Source: DATBIO01 sp036556965
GTDB lineage: Bacteria; Acidobacteriota; Vicinamibacteria; Fen-336
Reading direction: 5' to 3'
Assembly (NCBI GenBank): GCA_036556965.1
Contig: DATBIO010000242.1
Coordinates: forward strand, 1-22,188
DNA: 22,188 nucleotides
Shown: one piece after another, positions 1 to 10,214 of the stretch
Position numbering within the stretch: position 1 is the stretch's first letter
Layout of the letters: each line of letters opens with the position of its first letter
The notes under the pieces: model-generated
Told to the model about the DNA's origin: nothing
Databases searched by the model: none
The model's input: only the letters and a program-made list of their open reading frames with translations
Program-made: the position numbers and the translations under genes

Positions 1-1
1 T

Positions 2-187
2 TCGGCAGATCTGGAAGTCGCGCAGGCAGCCGTGCGTGAGGAAGTCGCGAGGGCCGCGAACCGGGGTAAACCTGACCCGACATTCAGCTACTTGCGGGGA
101 ATCGAGGCCGGACTGAAGGTTTGGTGGGCCCGGCAGGGCTCGAACCTGCGACTAGCCGGTTATGAGCCGGCCGTTCTAACCAGCTGA
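2..187 (+). other. Edge reading frame running into antisense of the tRNA
   Basis: A frame is open from the left edge to a TGA at 185-187, about 61 codons. Residues up to about 40 look protein-like (acidic/Ala-rich, then a TFSYLRG segment). The last ~20 codons are antisense to the tRNA and read as the familiar spurious peptide RQGSNL..AGYEP. GC over 1-120 is about 63% by hand count, below the genes to the right. It could be the real 3' end of a gene that finishes inside the tRNA, as happens when an element has integrated at a tRNA 3' end, or simple readthrough of chance open sequence. I do not recognise the protein. Confidence 0.25.
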
Positions 188-198
188 ACTACGGGCCC
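122..198 (-). tRNA. tRNA with CAT anticodon (elongator Met or Ile2)
   Basis: The reverse complement folds as a complete 77-nt tRNA: acceptor stem GGGCCCG/CGGGCCC, D stem GTTC/GAAC, anticodon stem GCCGG/CCGGC with loop CTCATAA, T stem GCAGG/CCTGC with loop TTCGAGC, discriminator A and an encoded CCA at 124-122. The anticodon is CAT. It lacks initiator hallmarks, since position 1 pairs with 72 and the anticodon stem lacks three consecutive G-C pairs of the initiator type. C4-G69 and C5-G68 resemble the acceptor of lysidine-modified tRNA-Ile2, so elongator Met versus Ile(CAU) is unresolved. Confidence 0.95.
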
Positions 199-262
199 AC
201 GGAGAGCCTAGCAGAAAGGCGATAATCCGCCCCTGCGCCAGGCGACCGTCCTGCTCGCGTTC

Positions 263-2407
263 GTGGTGCTCGCCGTGGTGTGGGCGAGGCCGGCCTCCCT
301 CTCTCCCCTCGACACGGTGCCGGACCACGGTGACCCTCTCCACCTGAGCTGGGTCATGGCCTGGGACGCGCACCAGGTCGTGCGCCGGCCGTGGGCGCTG
401 TTCGAGTCGAACGGCTTCCATCCCTATCCGCACAGCCTGGTCTTCTCCGACCACCTGTTGCCGGAGGCCCTGATGGTGGCGCCGCTGTGGTGGGCCACCG
501 GCAACGCGGTGCTGGGGCTCAACGTGTCGACCCTCCTCGCCCTGTTCCTCTCCGCCACGAGCATGTACCTCCTCGTGCGCGCGGTGACGGCGTCGGGCGC
601 GGCGGGCGTCGCGGCGGGCGTCGTGTACGCCTTCAACAGCTTCACGCTGCACGAGCTGCCGCGCGTCCACGTGCTCCACGTGCAGTGGTGGCCGCTGGCC
701 CTGCTCTTCCTCCTCCGCTTTGCGGAGAGCGGGAGATGGCGCCACGCGCTGCTGGCCGCCGCCGCCCTCGCCGTGCAGGCCTTGTCCGGCACCTACTACC
801 TCGCCTACACCCTGCTCCTGCTGCCGGTGTGGCTGCTCGTGCTCGCCTTCTTTTCCCCGCGGTGGCGCGGGCTGCCGGGCGCCCTGCGCCTGGCCGCCGC
901 CCTGGCCCTCGCCTTCGCGCCGGTGGCCGTGGTGGTCGCGCCCTACCTCGTCCACCTGCGCGCGTTCGGCTTCGAGAAGAGCTGGAGCGGCGGGGCGGAC
1001 CTCCTCGCCTACCTCGCGCCCGATCGGCGCAACTGGCTGTGGGGTGCCGTGCTGCCGTCGGGCGCACGCGCGGAGCTGTCGCACTTCCTCGGGGTGGCGG
1101 GCGTCGCGCTGATGGTGGCCGGCGCCGCGCTCCTCCCCACGCGCCGCGTGCGGCCCGCGGCGCGCGCCGCGGGCGTGGTGGCGCTGGCCAGCGCGCTCCT
1201 CGGCCTGGCCCTGTCGCTGGGGCCGATCGTCCACGCGGGCGGGAAGCGTCTCGGTCCGGGTCCCTACGCGCTGTTGTGGGAGTGGGTGCCGGCCGCACGG
1301 GCCATGGCCAGCCCCGAGCGGGCAGGTGTGCTCGTCCCCTTCGGGCAGGCGATCCTGGCCGGCCTCGCGGTGGCCGCGCTGTCCTCCGCGCTCGCCCCCG
1401 CGGGTCGCGCGGCCCTGGCCGCGGCGGTGGCGCTCCTGCTGCCCCTGGAGCACTGGCAGCCGCCGCGGCCCGGCGCCGTCGTCCCCGCCGGCGGCGAGGT
1501 GCCCGCGGTGTACGCTTGGCTCCGCGAGGAGTCGCGCGCCCCGCTGGTGGAGCTGCCCCTCTTCCCCGAGCGCGCGCGCCGGCTCTTCGCGGCGTACCTC
1601 TACTTCTCGACCTACCACTGGCGGCCGGTTCCCCTCGGCCGCGCCTCGTTCTATCCACCCGCCCACGACTGGTTGGCCTGGAACCTGCGGGGCTTCCCGG
1701 ACGAGGTCTCCCTGGCCATGCTCGAGCGTCTCGGCATCCGCCGCGTCGTGGTGCACCCGCTGGCCTGGGAGGCGGGGGAGCGCGCGGGCCGGCTGGCCCT
1801 GCTCGACGCCTCGCCGCGCCTCCGCCTGGTGCGGCGCTTCGAGGACGTGGTCCCCGCGCGCTTCTCCGTCCTCGGCCTGGGCGAGGAGCGCGCCTACCAG
1901 CTGCTGCCCGCGCCCCTGCCCGCGCCGCCGTGCGCGCCCGCCGCCCCGCTCGCGCGCGAGGGCTGGGCCTTCGCCTCGAGCGGCGTGAACAAGCCCGAGC
2001 GCGTGAGGGACGGCGACGGGCGCACGGCTTGGTTCACGGCGCGGCCGCAGCGGCCGGGCGACCGGCTGGAGGCGGAGTGGCCGGCGGCGCAGGCCGTGGC
2101 CGCCGTCGGCGTGGGCATCGGCTACCCGCACGAGGAGTTCGTGCGCAACCCCGTGGTCGTGCTCCAGGACGAGGTCGGGGCCTGGCGGCGCGCGGAGGTG
2201 GTCGACGACGTGGCCGGGCGCCTGGGCGTGCTGGACGATCTGCTGCGGCGACCCGCCGCGGCGGAGGTCGTGTTGCGCGTGGCCGACCCTCGTCCCGCGC
2301 GGGGCGTGCGCGTGGCCGTGGGCTTCCGGGAGGAGGACCCCGCCTGGCCGCGCTGGTCGGTGAACGAGCTGCGCGTTTACGGCGACTGCCGGCCCGCCGT
2401 AGAGTAG
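263..2407 (+). CDS. Polytopic GT-C-like glycosyltransferase with discoidin-like C-terminal domain
   Basis: About 714 residues. The first ~430 contain many hydrophobic segments, and an acidic loop right after the first (PDHGDP, Asp21/Asp24) resembles the catalytic first loop of GT-C enzymes that use polyprenyl-phosphate sugars. A soluble region follows, and the last ~150 residues (SSGVNKPERVRDGDGRTAWFT onward, ending in NELRVYG) look like an F5/8-type C jelly-roll. Expected role: transfer of a sugar to lipid or protein at the outer face of the membrane; the substrate is unknown. GTG 263 is the first conventional start, but the frame is open back to 212 and the hydrophobic first helix begins upstream, so a non-canonical CTG at 233 may be the real start. 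Likely first gene of a run with the next two (7-nt gap to the next). Confidence 0.6.
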   Translation: MVLAVVWARPASLSPLDTVPDHGDPLHLSWVMAWDAHQVVRRPWALFESNGFHPYPHSLVFSDHLLPEALMVAPLWWATGNAVLGLNVSTLLALFLSATSMYLLVRAVTASGAAGVAAGVVYAFNSFTLHELPRVHVLHVQWWPLALLFLLRFAESGRWRHALLAAAALAVQALSGTYYLAYTLLLLPVWLLVLAFFSPRWRGLPGALRLAAALALAFAPVAVVVAPYLVHLRAFGFEKSWSGGADLLAYLAPDRRNWLWGAVLPSGARAELSHFLGVAGVALMVAGAALLPTRRVRPAARAAGVVALASALLGLALSLGPIVHAGGKRLGPGPYALLWEWVPAARAMASPERAGVLVPFGQAILAGLAVAALSSALAPAGRAALAAAVALLLPLEHWQPPRPGAVVPAGGEVPAVYAWLREESRAPLVELPLFPERARRLFAAYLYFSTYHWRPVPLGRASFYPPAHDWLAWNLRGFPDEVSLAMLERLGIRRVVVHPLAWEAGERAGRLALLDASPRLRLVRRFEDVVPARFSVLGLGEERAYQLLPAPLPAPPCAPAAPLAREGWAFASSGVNKPERVRDGDGRTAWFTARPQRPGDRLEAEWPAAQAVAAVGVGIGYPHEEFVRNPVVVLQDEVGAWRRAEVVDDVAGRLGVLDDLLRRPAAAEVVLRVADPRPARGVRVAVGFREEDPAWPRWSVNELRVYGDCRPAVE

Positions 2408-2414
2408 GAGGGTC

Positions 2415-3080
2415 ATGGCCGCGGTGGCTCACGCGACGACCGCTGCCGCGCGGGCCCCCCGCGAGGCCATCGTGGAGGCCATCCCGGGCGGCTATCGCTG
2501 CGCGCGTCACCTGGCCGGGCTCTTCGGCGAGGTGGCGCTGTTCATGGCCGTCCCCGCCGCGCTCCTGCGCGACGTCCGGCCGTGGGAGTGGCTGCTGGTG
2601 CCGGCGGCCCTCGTCTTCGCCAACGCCGTGGAATGGCTCGTCCACCGCGGCCCCCTTCACCACCCCACGCGGGCGCGCCTGCTCTACCAGCGCCATACCC
2701 TCACCCACCACGCGGTCTTCTCGCACGACACCATGGCCATGCGCTCCTGGCGCGAGGCGCGCGTGGTGCTGTTCCCTCTCTTCGCCCTCCCCCTGCTCCA
2801 GCTCGTGGTGGTCCCGCCCTTCGCCCTGCTCTGGGCGCTGGGGGCGCGCAACGCGGCCTGCCTCTTCTCGCTCAGCGCGACCTTCTACTACCTCCTCTAC
2901 GAGGTCCTGCACCTCGCCTACCACCTGCCCGAGGGCCATCCCGCGTCGCGACTGAGGCTGGTGCGGGCCCTGGGCCGCCACCACCAGCGCCACCACGACC
3001 CGCGGCGCATGACGGAGGGCAACTTCAACGTGTCCATCCCCCTCTGCGACTGGCTGGCCGGGTCCCTGCTCAAGGACTGA
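2415..3080 (+). CDS. Fatty acid hydroxylase superfamily membrane protein
   Basis: 221 residues with hydrophobic segments near 37-52, 60-74, 116-140 and 145-165. Histidine clusters match the di-iron binding pattern of the SUR2/ERG3-like superfamily: H77 with H82-H83, H94 with H98-H99 (RHTLTHH), H166 and H170 (HLAYH), and H189-H190 with H193-H194 (HHQRHH). Family members hydroxylate or desaturate acyl chains, sterols or carotenoids using O2 at the membrane; the substrate here is unknown. AGGAGGG at 2406-2412 is very close to ATG 2415, so GTG 2424, nine bases on, is an alternative start with more usual spacing. It follows the glycosyltransferase by 7 nt and is probably co-transcribed. Confidence 0.75.
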   Translation: MAAVAHATTAAARAPREAIVEAIPGGYRCARHLAGLFGEVALFMAVPAALLRDVRPWEWLLVPAALVFANAVEWLVHRGPLHHPTRARLLYQRHTLTHHAVFSHDTMAMRSWREARVVLFPLFALPLLQLVVVPPFALLWALGARNAACLFSLSATFYYLLYEVLHLAYHLPEGHPASRLRLVRALGRHHQRHHDPRRMTEGNFNVSIPLCDWLAGSLLKD

Positions 3081-3108
3081 GCGCCACCGCGGCGGCTCGG
3101 GTGGGCGC

Positions 3109-3939
3109 GTGACCGCGCTGCTCCTCCTCCTGCTGGCCCAGGGCCCGGGCCCCGCCGCCGTCCCCGAGGCCCTGGCCGAGGGCGACGCGCACTACGCCCT
3201 TCGGCACGAGGGCGCGCGGGGCGGCGCGGCCGACCCCCACCGCATCGACCTGGCCATCGCCGCCTACCGCCGCGCCCTCTCCGCCGCTCCCGACGACCGC
3301 GCCGCGCTCACGCGCCTGCTGCGCGCGCTGTTCTTCCGGGGCGCGTTCTGCGGGGCCACCGCCGCGGAGCAGAAGGCGATCTACGAGGAGGCGCGCGGGC
3401 GCGGCCAGGCGGCGGTGGACCGCCTGGAGGCGCCCCTCCGCGGCCGTCCCGACGCGGAGAGGCTGGCCGCCCTCCGCGCCATCCCGCACGCGGCGCTCAC
3501 CTACTTCTGGACGGCGGTGCACTGGGGCCAGTGGGCGCTCGCGCGGGGCAAGCTGACGGCGGCGCGCCAGGGCGTGGCGGGCAGGGTCCGGGACCTCGCG
3601 GAGACGGTCATCGCCCTCGACCCCGCGCTGGAGGAGGGCGGCGGCTACCGCGTGCTGGGAAGGCTGCACGACGAGTCGCCGCGCATCCCCTTCGTGACGG
3701 GGTGGGTCTCCAAGCGGGCGGGCCTGGAGGCCCTGCGCAAGGCCTACGCCGCCGGCCCCACCAACCCCGTCACCTGGTTCTTCCTGGGCGAGGCCATCGT
3801 CGAGCACGACGCCCCGCGCCGCGCGGAGGGCCTGGCCCTCCTGCGGCGCTGCGCCGAGAGCCCGCCGCGCGCCGACTACCTGGTGGAGAGCGCCCACTAC
3901 GCGGAGCTGGCCCGCGCGCGGCTCGCGCGCGAGCGCTGA
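3109..3939 (+). CDS. TatT-like TPR-type protein (TRAP-transporter T-component family)
   Basis: 276 residues opening with a short hydrophobic leader (TALLLLLLA), then helical repeat-like segments. LAIAAYRRALSAAPDD near 47-63 reads as a TPR, and the ALTYFWTAVHWGQWA stretch followed by GGGYRVLGRLHDESP and NPVTWFFLGEAI resembles TatT proteins, which were described as periplasmic T-components of TRAP transporters. No TRAP permease or substrate-binding gene lies nearby, so a TRAP role is not supported here; a generic periplasmic scaffold is as likely. GTG 3109 follows the hydroxylase by 28 nt without a clear Shine-Dalgarno. The family call is from recalled pattern only. Confidence 0.5.
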   Translation: MTALLLLLLAQGPGPAAVPEALAEGDAHYALRHEGARGGAADPHRIDLAIAAYRRALSAAPDDRAALTRLLRALFFRGAFCGATAAEQKAIYEEARGRGQAAVDRLEAPLRGRPDAERLAALRAIPHAALTYFWTAVHWGQWALARGKLTAARQGVAGRVRDLAETVIALDPALEEGGGYRVLGRLHDESPRIPFVTGWVSKRAGLEALRKAYAAGPTNPVTWFFLGEAIVEHDAPRRAEGLALLRRCAESPPRADYLVESAHYAELARARLARER

Positions 3940-4002
3940 GCGCGTGCTAGCATCTCGCCTTTGCCCGGCGATGGAACCTATGATCGTGGGCGACCGCAGC
4001 CG

Positions 4003-5444
4003 ATGGCCACCACGCGCACCCGCATCGCTCCTAGCCCCACCGGCGATCCCCACGTGGGGACGGCCTACGTCGCCCTCTTCAACTACGCCCTAGCGCGCCG
4101 GCAGGGAGGGCAGTTCCTCCTCCGCATCGAGGACACCGACCGCCAGCGCAGCCACCCCGCCAGCGAGCGCATGATCTTCGAGGCCCTGCGCTGGCTGGGG
4201 CTCGAGTGGGACGAGGGACCCGACGTGGGCGGCCCCTGCGGGCCCTACCGGCAGAGCGAGCGCTCTTCCGTCTACCGCGAGCACGCGCAGGAGCTGCTGC
4301 GGAAGGGCGCCGCCTACGCCTGCTTCTGCACGCCCGCGCGCCTGGAAGCCCTGCGCGCGGAGCAGAAGGCGCGCAAGGCCCCGGTCCTGGGCTACGACGG
4401 CCTCTGCCGGCGGCTCGACCCCGCGGAGTCCGCGCGCCGGCGCGCCGCGGGCGAGCCCCACGTGGTCCGCCTGGCCATGCCCACGGACGACTCCATGGCC
4501 GTGACCGACCTCCTGCGGGGCGAGGTGCGCTTCGAGCGGCCGCAGATGGACGACCAGGTCCTGCTCAAGAGCGACGGCTTCCCCACCTACCACCTGGCCA
4601 ACGTGGTGGACGACCACCTCATGGGCATCACGCACGTGGTGCGCGCGGAGGAGTGGCTGTCCTCCCTGCCCAAGCACGTGCAGCTCTACCGCTCGTTCGG
4701 CTGGGAGGCGCCCGTGTTCGCCCACCTGCCGCTTCTGCGCAACGCGGACAAGAGCAAGATCAGCAAGCGCAAGAACCCGGTCAGCCTGAACCACTACCGC
4801 CGCGCCGGCTACCTGCCGGAGGCGATGGTGAACTTCCTGGCCCTCATGAGCTTCTCCATGCCGGAGGGGCGGGAGGAGTTCACCCTGCCCGAGTTCGTGG
4901 AGAGCTTCGAGCTCTCGCGCATCGCGCTCGGCGGGCCCGTGTTCGACCTGGAGAAGCTGACCTGGCTCAACGGGCGCTACCTGCGGCGGCTGGGCACGGG
5001 CGAGACCATCGAGCGGCTGCGCGGCCACCTCCTCTCCGACGCCTACCTGGCCCAGGTGATCCCGCTGTGCCGCGAGCGCGTGGACACCTTGGAGGGCTTC
5101 TACGACTACGCGTCCTTCTTCTTCGTGGGCGAGGTGGGCTACGACGCGGCCGCCCTGGCCGCCATGGGACCCAAGGACCGCACCGCCGCGCAGGCGGCCA
5201 AGGCCCTGCGCGCGCTCCTGGAGGGATACGTGGACGCGGAGCTGGAGTGGACGGCGGAGCGCATCGAGGCGGGGCTCAAGGCCTTCGCGGAGGCCGAGGG
5301 GTGGCCGGCCAAGGACCTCTACATGACCGTGCGCGTGGCCGTCACCGGGCGCGCGGCCTCCCCCCCGCTCTTCGAGACCATGGCCGTGCTGGGCAAGGAG
5401 GTCTGCCGGCGCCGGCTGCGCTCCGCGGCGGAGGCCCTCCGGGC

Positions 5445-5448
<4 letters not shown>
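4003..5448 (+). CDS. gltX: Glutamyl-tRNA synthetase
   Basis: 481 residues, a normal length for bacterial GluRS, a cytoplasmic class I synthetase charging tRNA-Glu. The HIGH-type signature is PSPTGDPHVGT at about 10-20 and the KMSKS-type signature is KSKISKRK at 250-257. Cys107, Cys109 and Cys135 match the zinc-binding SWIM region seen in many GluRS enzymes. The frame extends upstream to a TTG at 3961, but ATG 4003 gives the conserved N-terminus (TRIAPSPTG) and is preferred. The stop overlaps the glnS start by ATGA, indicating translational coupling. With a GlnRS next door, this GluRS need not mischarge tRNA-Gln; whether it is discriminating cannot be read by eye. Confidence 0.95.
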
Positions 5449-7117
<1,669 letters not shown>

Positions 7118-7121
<4 letters not shown>

Positions 7122-7300
7122 TCGAGGAGGTCGTGGTCGACTGCCCGGCCTGCGGCGAGCCCGCCGCCCTGGACGTGGACACCACCGCCGGCGCCGAGCA
7201 GAGCTACTTCGAGGACTGTCCCGTCTGCTGCAAGCCCATGGAGGTGTTCGTGCGCTGCCAGCCGGGGGTGGTCCTCTCCCTCAGCGTGACCACGGACTGA
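7118..7300 (+). CDS. Small CPXCG zinc-ribbon protein
   Basis: 60 residues, starting at a GTG that overlaps the glnS stop (GTGA), so it is coupled to glnS translation. Two CxxC knuckles, C9-P-A-C12-G and C34-P-V-C37-C38, plus Cys47 fit the CPXCG-motif cysteine-rich protein family (Cys_rich_CPXG), a probable zinc ribbon of unknown function. It is compact and acidic with no membrane segment. Its position as last gene of gltX-glnS suggests a link with translation, but this is inference. It converges on the cytochrome c peroxidase gene, with 7 nt between the stops. Confidence 0.8.
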
Positions 7301-7307
7301 CGCCCCG

Positions 7308-8357
7308 CTAGCGCGGCAGCGCCGGCGCGGCCACCTCGAAGTCCACCGTGAGCGCACGCAGGAAGGCGAGCAGGTCCGCGCGCTCGGCCGAAGAGAGACG
7401 GACGGGCTCCAGTGCGGTGTCGAGGTAGGGGTTCGGGCGGCCGCCGGCCAGCATCAGGTCCACCGCCTCCTCCAGCGTGGGCACGCGGCCGTCGTGGAAG
7501 TAGGGGGCGGAGCGGCCCACGTTCAGCAGCGTCGGCGTCTTGAAGGCGCCGCGGTGGCGGTCCTCCCGGGTGGGGCCGAAGCGGCCGAGGTCCGGCTTGG
7601 CCGCGTCCATGCCGATGCCGACGTTGTGGTACTGCAGGTCGGTCAGCAGCACGCCGTTGTGGCAGTCGGTGCAGCCCGCCTTGCCGTCGAAGACGGCCCA
7701 GCCGCGGCGCCCGGCGGCGCCCAGCGGGCCCGTCTCGCCGTTCTGGAAGCGGACCCAGGGCGAGCGGTCCGCGACCAGCGTGCGCAGGAACGCGGCCAGG
7801 GCCTTGGGCACGTTCTCCGCGGTGGGTCCCTCGCCGAAGGCGGCGGCGAAGAGCGGCGGGTAGCCGGGCACCGCGCCCAGGCGGGCGACGACCTCCGGCA
7901 CGCCCGCGCGGCCGGGGCCGGACGGGGCCAGGATGAACCTCCACACGCCGGTGATGGCGGCCTCCATGGTGGGCGCGGAGCCCTCCCAGAAGAAGGCCTG
8001 CTGATAGCCCACGTTCCACAGCGTGGGACAGGCCCGCTCGGACACGATGCCGTGGGCGCCCACCGGGCGGCGCCGCCCGTCCGTGAGGCCGTGCTCGGGC
8101 CGGTGGCACGACACGCAGGCCACGCTCCCGTCGCCGCTCAGGCGCGTGTCGAAGAACAGCGTCCGCCCCAGCGCGACCTTGGCCGCGGCCATCGGGTTGT
8201 CGGCGGGCACGGCCATGGCCTGGTAGCGGGGGAGCGCGGGCCAGGGACGGGCCTTCGCATCGCCGGGGGCGGCGTGGCGGGCGGCGGCCACCAGGCCCAG
8301 CGAGGACAGCGTCCCCAGCACGGACACGGACAGACCGACGAGGGTGGCGCGGCTCAT
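7308..8357 (-). CDS. Di-heme cytochrome c peroxidase (CcpA/MauG family)
   Basis: 349 residues with an N-terminal hydrophobic signal (residues 1-26). Two c-type haem sites are present, C81-VS-CH85 and C229-TD-CH233, about 150 residues apart as in the family. Other family landmarks are the GRTLFFDTRLSGDGSVAC lead-in, NPYLD, and FKTPTLLNV..APYFHDG around 272-290. The exported enzyme would reduce hydrogen peroxide using electrons from small cytochromes or, in MauG-like members, oxidise a protein partner. It is divergent from the histidine kinase (76 nt between the starts) and may share control with it. The stop sits inside a CGCTAGCG palindrome at 7306-7313. Confidence 0.92.
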   Translation of the reverse strand: MSRATLVGLSVSVLGTLSSLGLVAAARHAAPGDAKARPWPALPRYQAMAVPADNPMAAAKVALGRTLFFDTRLSGDGSVACVSCHRPEHGLTDGRRRPVGAHGIVSERACPTLWNVGYQQAFFWEGSAPTMEAAITGVWRFILAPSGPGRAGVPEVVARLGAVPGYPPLFAAAFGEGPTAENVPKALAAFLRTLVADRSPWVRFQNGETGPLGAAGRRGWAVFDGKAGCTDCHNGVLLTDLQYHNVGIGMDAAKPDLGRFGPTREDRHRGAFKTPTLLNVGRSAPYFHDGRVPTLEEAVDLMLAGGRPNPYLDTALEPVRLSSAERADLLAFLRALTVDFEVAAPALPR

Positions 8358-8433
8358 GAGGGCGACGGTACGCGGGAGGGCGGTCCGCCCGCATCGCCGG
8401 GACGGCCTAGCCGCGCCCTATCACTTTCGGCGT

Positions 8434-9567
8434 ATGGCCGCCGGCCCGTGTCTGCGCTACCTTCGGGCGGTGGGCGCGCCCGCGGACGTGCGGCGGCTGC
8501 TGGGGCGGGCCGGCCTGCTGGCCTGGGCGACGGTGGCGGCGCACGCCGCCGTCCAGGGGATGGGCGATCCCGCGCGCTTCGCCACCTGGGCCGGCGCCTT
8601 CGTGGCCTTCGGGGCGCTCTACGCCTGGGTCACGGCGGCGGACGCGCCGCGCGCGCACGTGCTCGCCGCCCTGGCCGCGCAGTCCGCGTGCGCGGTGGCC
8701 ATGGTGGCCGTGCAGTGCCGCGGCTGGGAGGGCGCGCTGCTGGTTCTCGTCGCCCTCCACCTGGGGTCGCTCCTGTCCCGCCGCGCGGGATTCGCCTGGA
8801 TCGGCGTCCAGTCGGTGGGCCTCGCCCTGGCCGTGGCCGCGCACTGGTCGCCGCGCTCTGCGGTGCTGCTCGGGCCGCCTTACTTCGGGTTCCAGGTGCT
8901 CGGCTTCCTGGTGGTGGAGCTGGCCGTGCGGGAGGGGCGCGCACGGCAGGCCCTGGCCTCCGCCCACGCCGAGCTGCTCTCCACGCGCGAGCTGCTGGCG
9001 GAGAGCGCGCGCCTGGGTGAGCGCCTGCGCATCGCGCGCGAGCTGCACGACGCCATGGGCCATCACCTGGCCGCGCTGAGCCTCAACCTGGAGGCGGTGC
9101 CGCGCGCGGGCGACACCCCCGCCCTCGACACCGCGCGGCGGCTCACGCGCCGCCTCCTCGACGACGTGGAGGGAGTGGTCAACGACCTCGGCCACGATCG
9201 CGGGGTGGACCTGGGCCAGGCCTTGCGCTCCCTGGCCCAGGAGATCCCGCGCCCGCGCGTCCACGTGGAGGCGGCCGCGGCCACGATGTCCGACCCCGCG
9301 CGCGCCCACGTCCTCCTGCGCTGCTGCCAGGAGGTGGTGACCAACGCGGTCAAGCACGCCGACGCCGCCAACGTCTGGATCTCCATCCGCAGCGCGGGCG
9401 GCGCGCTGGAGCTGACGGCACGCGACGACGGCGGGGGGGCGGCGCACCTCGATCCCGGGAACGGGCTCCTCGGCATGCGCCGGCGGCTGGAGGAGCTGGG
9501 CGGGGCCCTGCACCTGGCCACCGGCCCCGGCGCCGGCTTCGAGGTGCGGGCGACCCTCCCCCGGTGA
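8434..9567 (+). CDS. Sensor histidine kinase, NarL/DesK type
   Basis: 377 residues from ATG 8434. About residues 25-165 hold five or six hydrophobic segments, forming a membrane sensor without a large extracytoplasmic domain. A short coiled linker (167-200) leads to the HisKA_3 dimerisation helix, ARELHDAMGHHL, with phospho-acceptor His205. The ATPase domain shows the N-box EVVTNAVKHA (Asn304), ARDDGGG (331-335) and GNGLLGMRRR (342-351). The frame is open further upstream to 8344, but that part would overlap the divergent promoter region and is Arg-rich noise. There is no Shine-Dalgarno before 8434; a -10-like TATCAC lies at 8419-8424. The stop overlaps the regulator start by GTGA. The signal sensed is unknown. 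Confidence 0.88.
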   Translation: MAAGPCLRYLRAVGAPADVRRLLGRAGLLAWATVAAHAAVQGMGDPARFATWAGAFVAFGALYAWVTAADAPRAHVLAALAAQSACAVAMVAVQCRGWEGALLVLVALHLGSLLSRRAGFAWIGVQSVGLALAVAAHWSPRSAVLLGPPYFGFQVLGFLVVELAVREGRARQALASAHAELLSTRELLAESARLGERLRIARELHDAMGHHLAALSLNLEAVPRAGDTPALDTARRLTRRLLDDVEGVVNDLGHDRGVDLGQALRSLAQEIPRPRVHVEAAAATMSDPARAHVLLRCCQEVVTNAVKHADAANVWISIRSAGGALELTARDDGGGAAHLDPGNGLLGMRRRLEELGGALHLATGPGAGFEVRATLPR

Positions 9568-10214
9568 CGGCGACCGTCCGCGTGCTGGTGGCCGACGACG
9601 AGACCCTGGTGCGCGCGGGCATCCGCACCCTGCTCGAGCGGCAGCCCGGAATGGTGGTGGCGGAGGCCACGGACGGGGAGGAGGCGCTGGGCGCGCTGCG
9701 GGGCGGCATCGACGTGGGCCTGCTCGACGTGCGCATGCCCCGCCGGGGGGGCATCGAGGTGCTGCAGGAAATGGCGACCTGGCCCGCGGCTCCGGCCTGC
9801 CTCCTCCTCACCACGTTCGACGACCGGGAGGCGTTCCTGGCCGGCATCCGTGCGGGTGCGCGCGGCTACCTGCGCAAGGACGTGACCGTGGACACCCTGG
9901 TGCGCGCGGTGGGGGCGCTGGCCGCGGGCGGCACCTTCTTCCACCCCTCGCTGACGGAGAAGCTGCTCCACGGCGCGCGGCGGGCGCCCGGCGGCGGCCT
10001 CCCCGCGGCGCCGGCCCTGGTGGAGCCGCTCACCGCGCGCGAGACGGAAGTGATGCGCCTGGTGGCGGGGGGCTACAGCAACCGCGAGATCGCGACCGCC
10101 CTGGGGGCGGCGGAGGGCACGGTGAAGGTGCACGTGTCGAGCATCCTGTCCAAGCTGGGGGTACGGGACCGCGTGCAGGCCGTGCTGCGCGCGCTGGAGG
10201 ACCGCCTGCTCTAG
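9564..10214 (+). CDS. NarL/FixJ-family response regulator
   Basis: 216 residues. The receiver domain (about 5-120) has the acidic pair D11-D12, phospho-acceptor Asp55 (LLDVRMP), the Thr83/Thr84 region and the conserved Lys105. The LuxR-type helix-turn-helix starts near LTARETEVMRLVAGGYSNREIA and continues through EGTVKVHVSSILSKLGVRDR to the C-terminus. It is translationally coupled to the kinase by a 4-nt overlap, so it is its cognate partner. The last 14 codons and downstream bases lie in a ~100-bp sequence repeated before the MFS gene, where the copied tail has lost its stop. Confidence 0.93.
   Translation: MTATVRVLVADDETLVRAGIRTLLERQPGMVVAEATDGEEALGALRGGIDVGLLDVRMPRRGGIEVLQEMATWPAAPACLLLTTFDDREAFLAGIRAGARGYLRKDVTVDTLVRAVGALAAGGTFFHPSLTEKLLHGARRAPGGGLPAAPALVEPLTARETEVMRLVAGGYSNREIATALGAAEGTVKVHVSSILSKLGVRDRVQAVLRALEDRLL

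Noticed and set aside
176..2416. Very long antisense reading frame opposite the first membrane-protein gene
   Set aside because: It is Arg/Gly/His/Pro-rich low-complexity translation typical of antisense frames in very GC-rich DNA, and it overlaps a tRNA. Similar long shadows elsewhere in the window were dismissed for the same reason.
3961..4002. TTG start 14 codons upstream for gltX
   Set aside because: The extra residues are unlike GluRS N-termini, and ATG 4003 begins right before the conserved TRIAPSPTG.
7301..7316. Bidirectional terminator between the CPXCG gene and the peroxidase
   Set aside because: Only a CGCTAGCG palindrome overlapping a stop codon is seen; it is too short to support a terminator.
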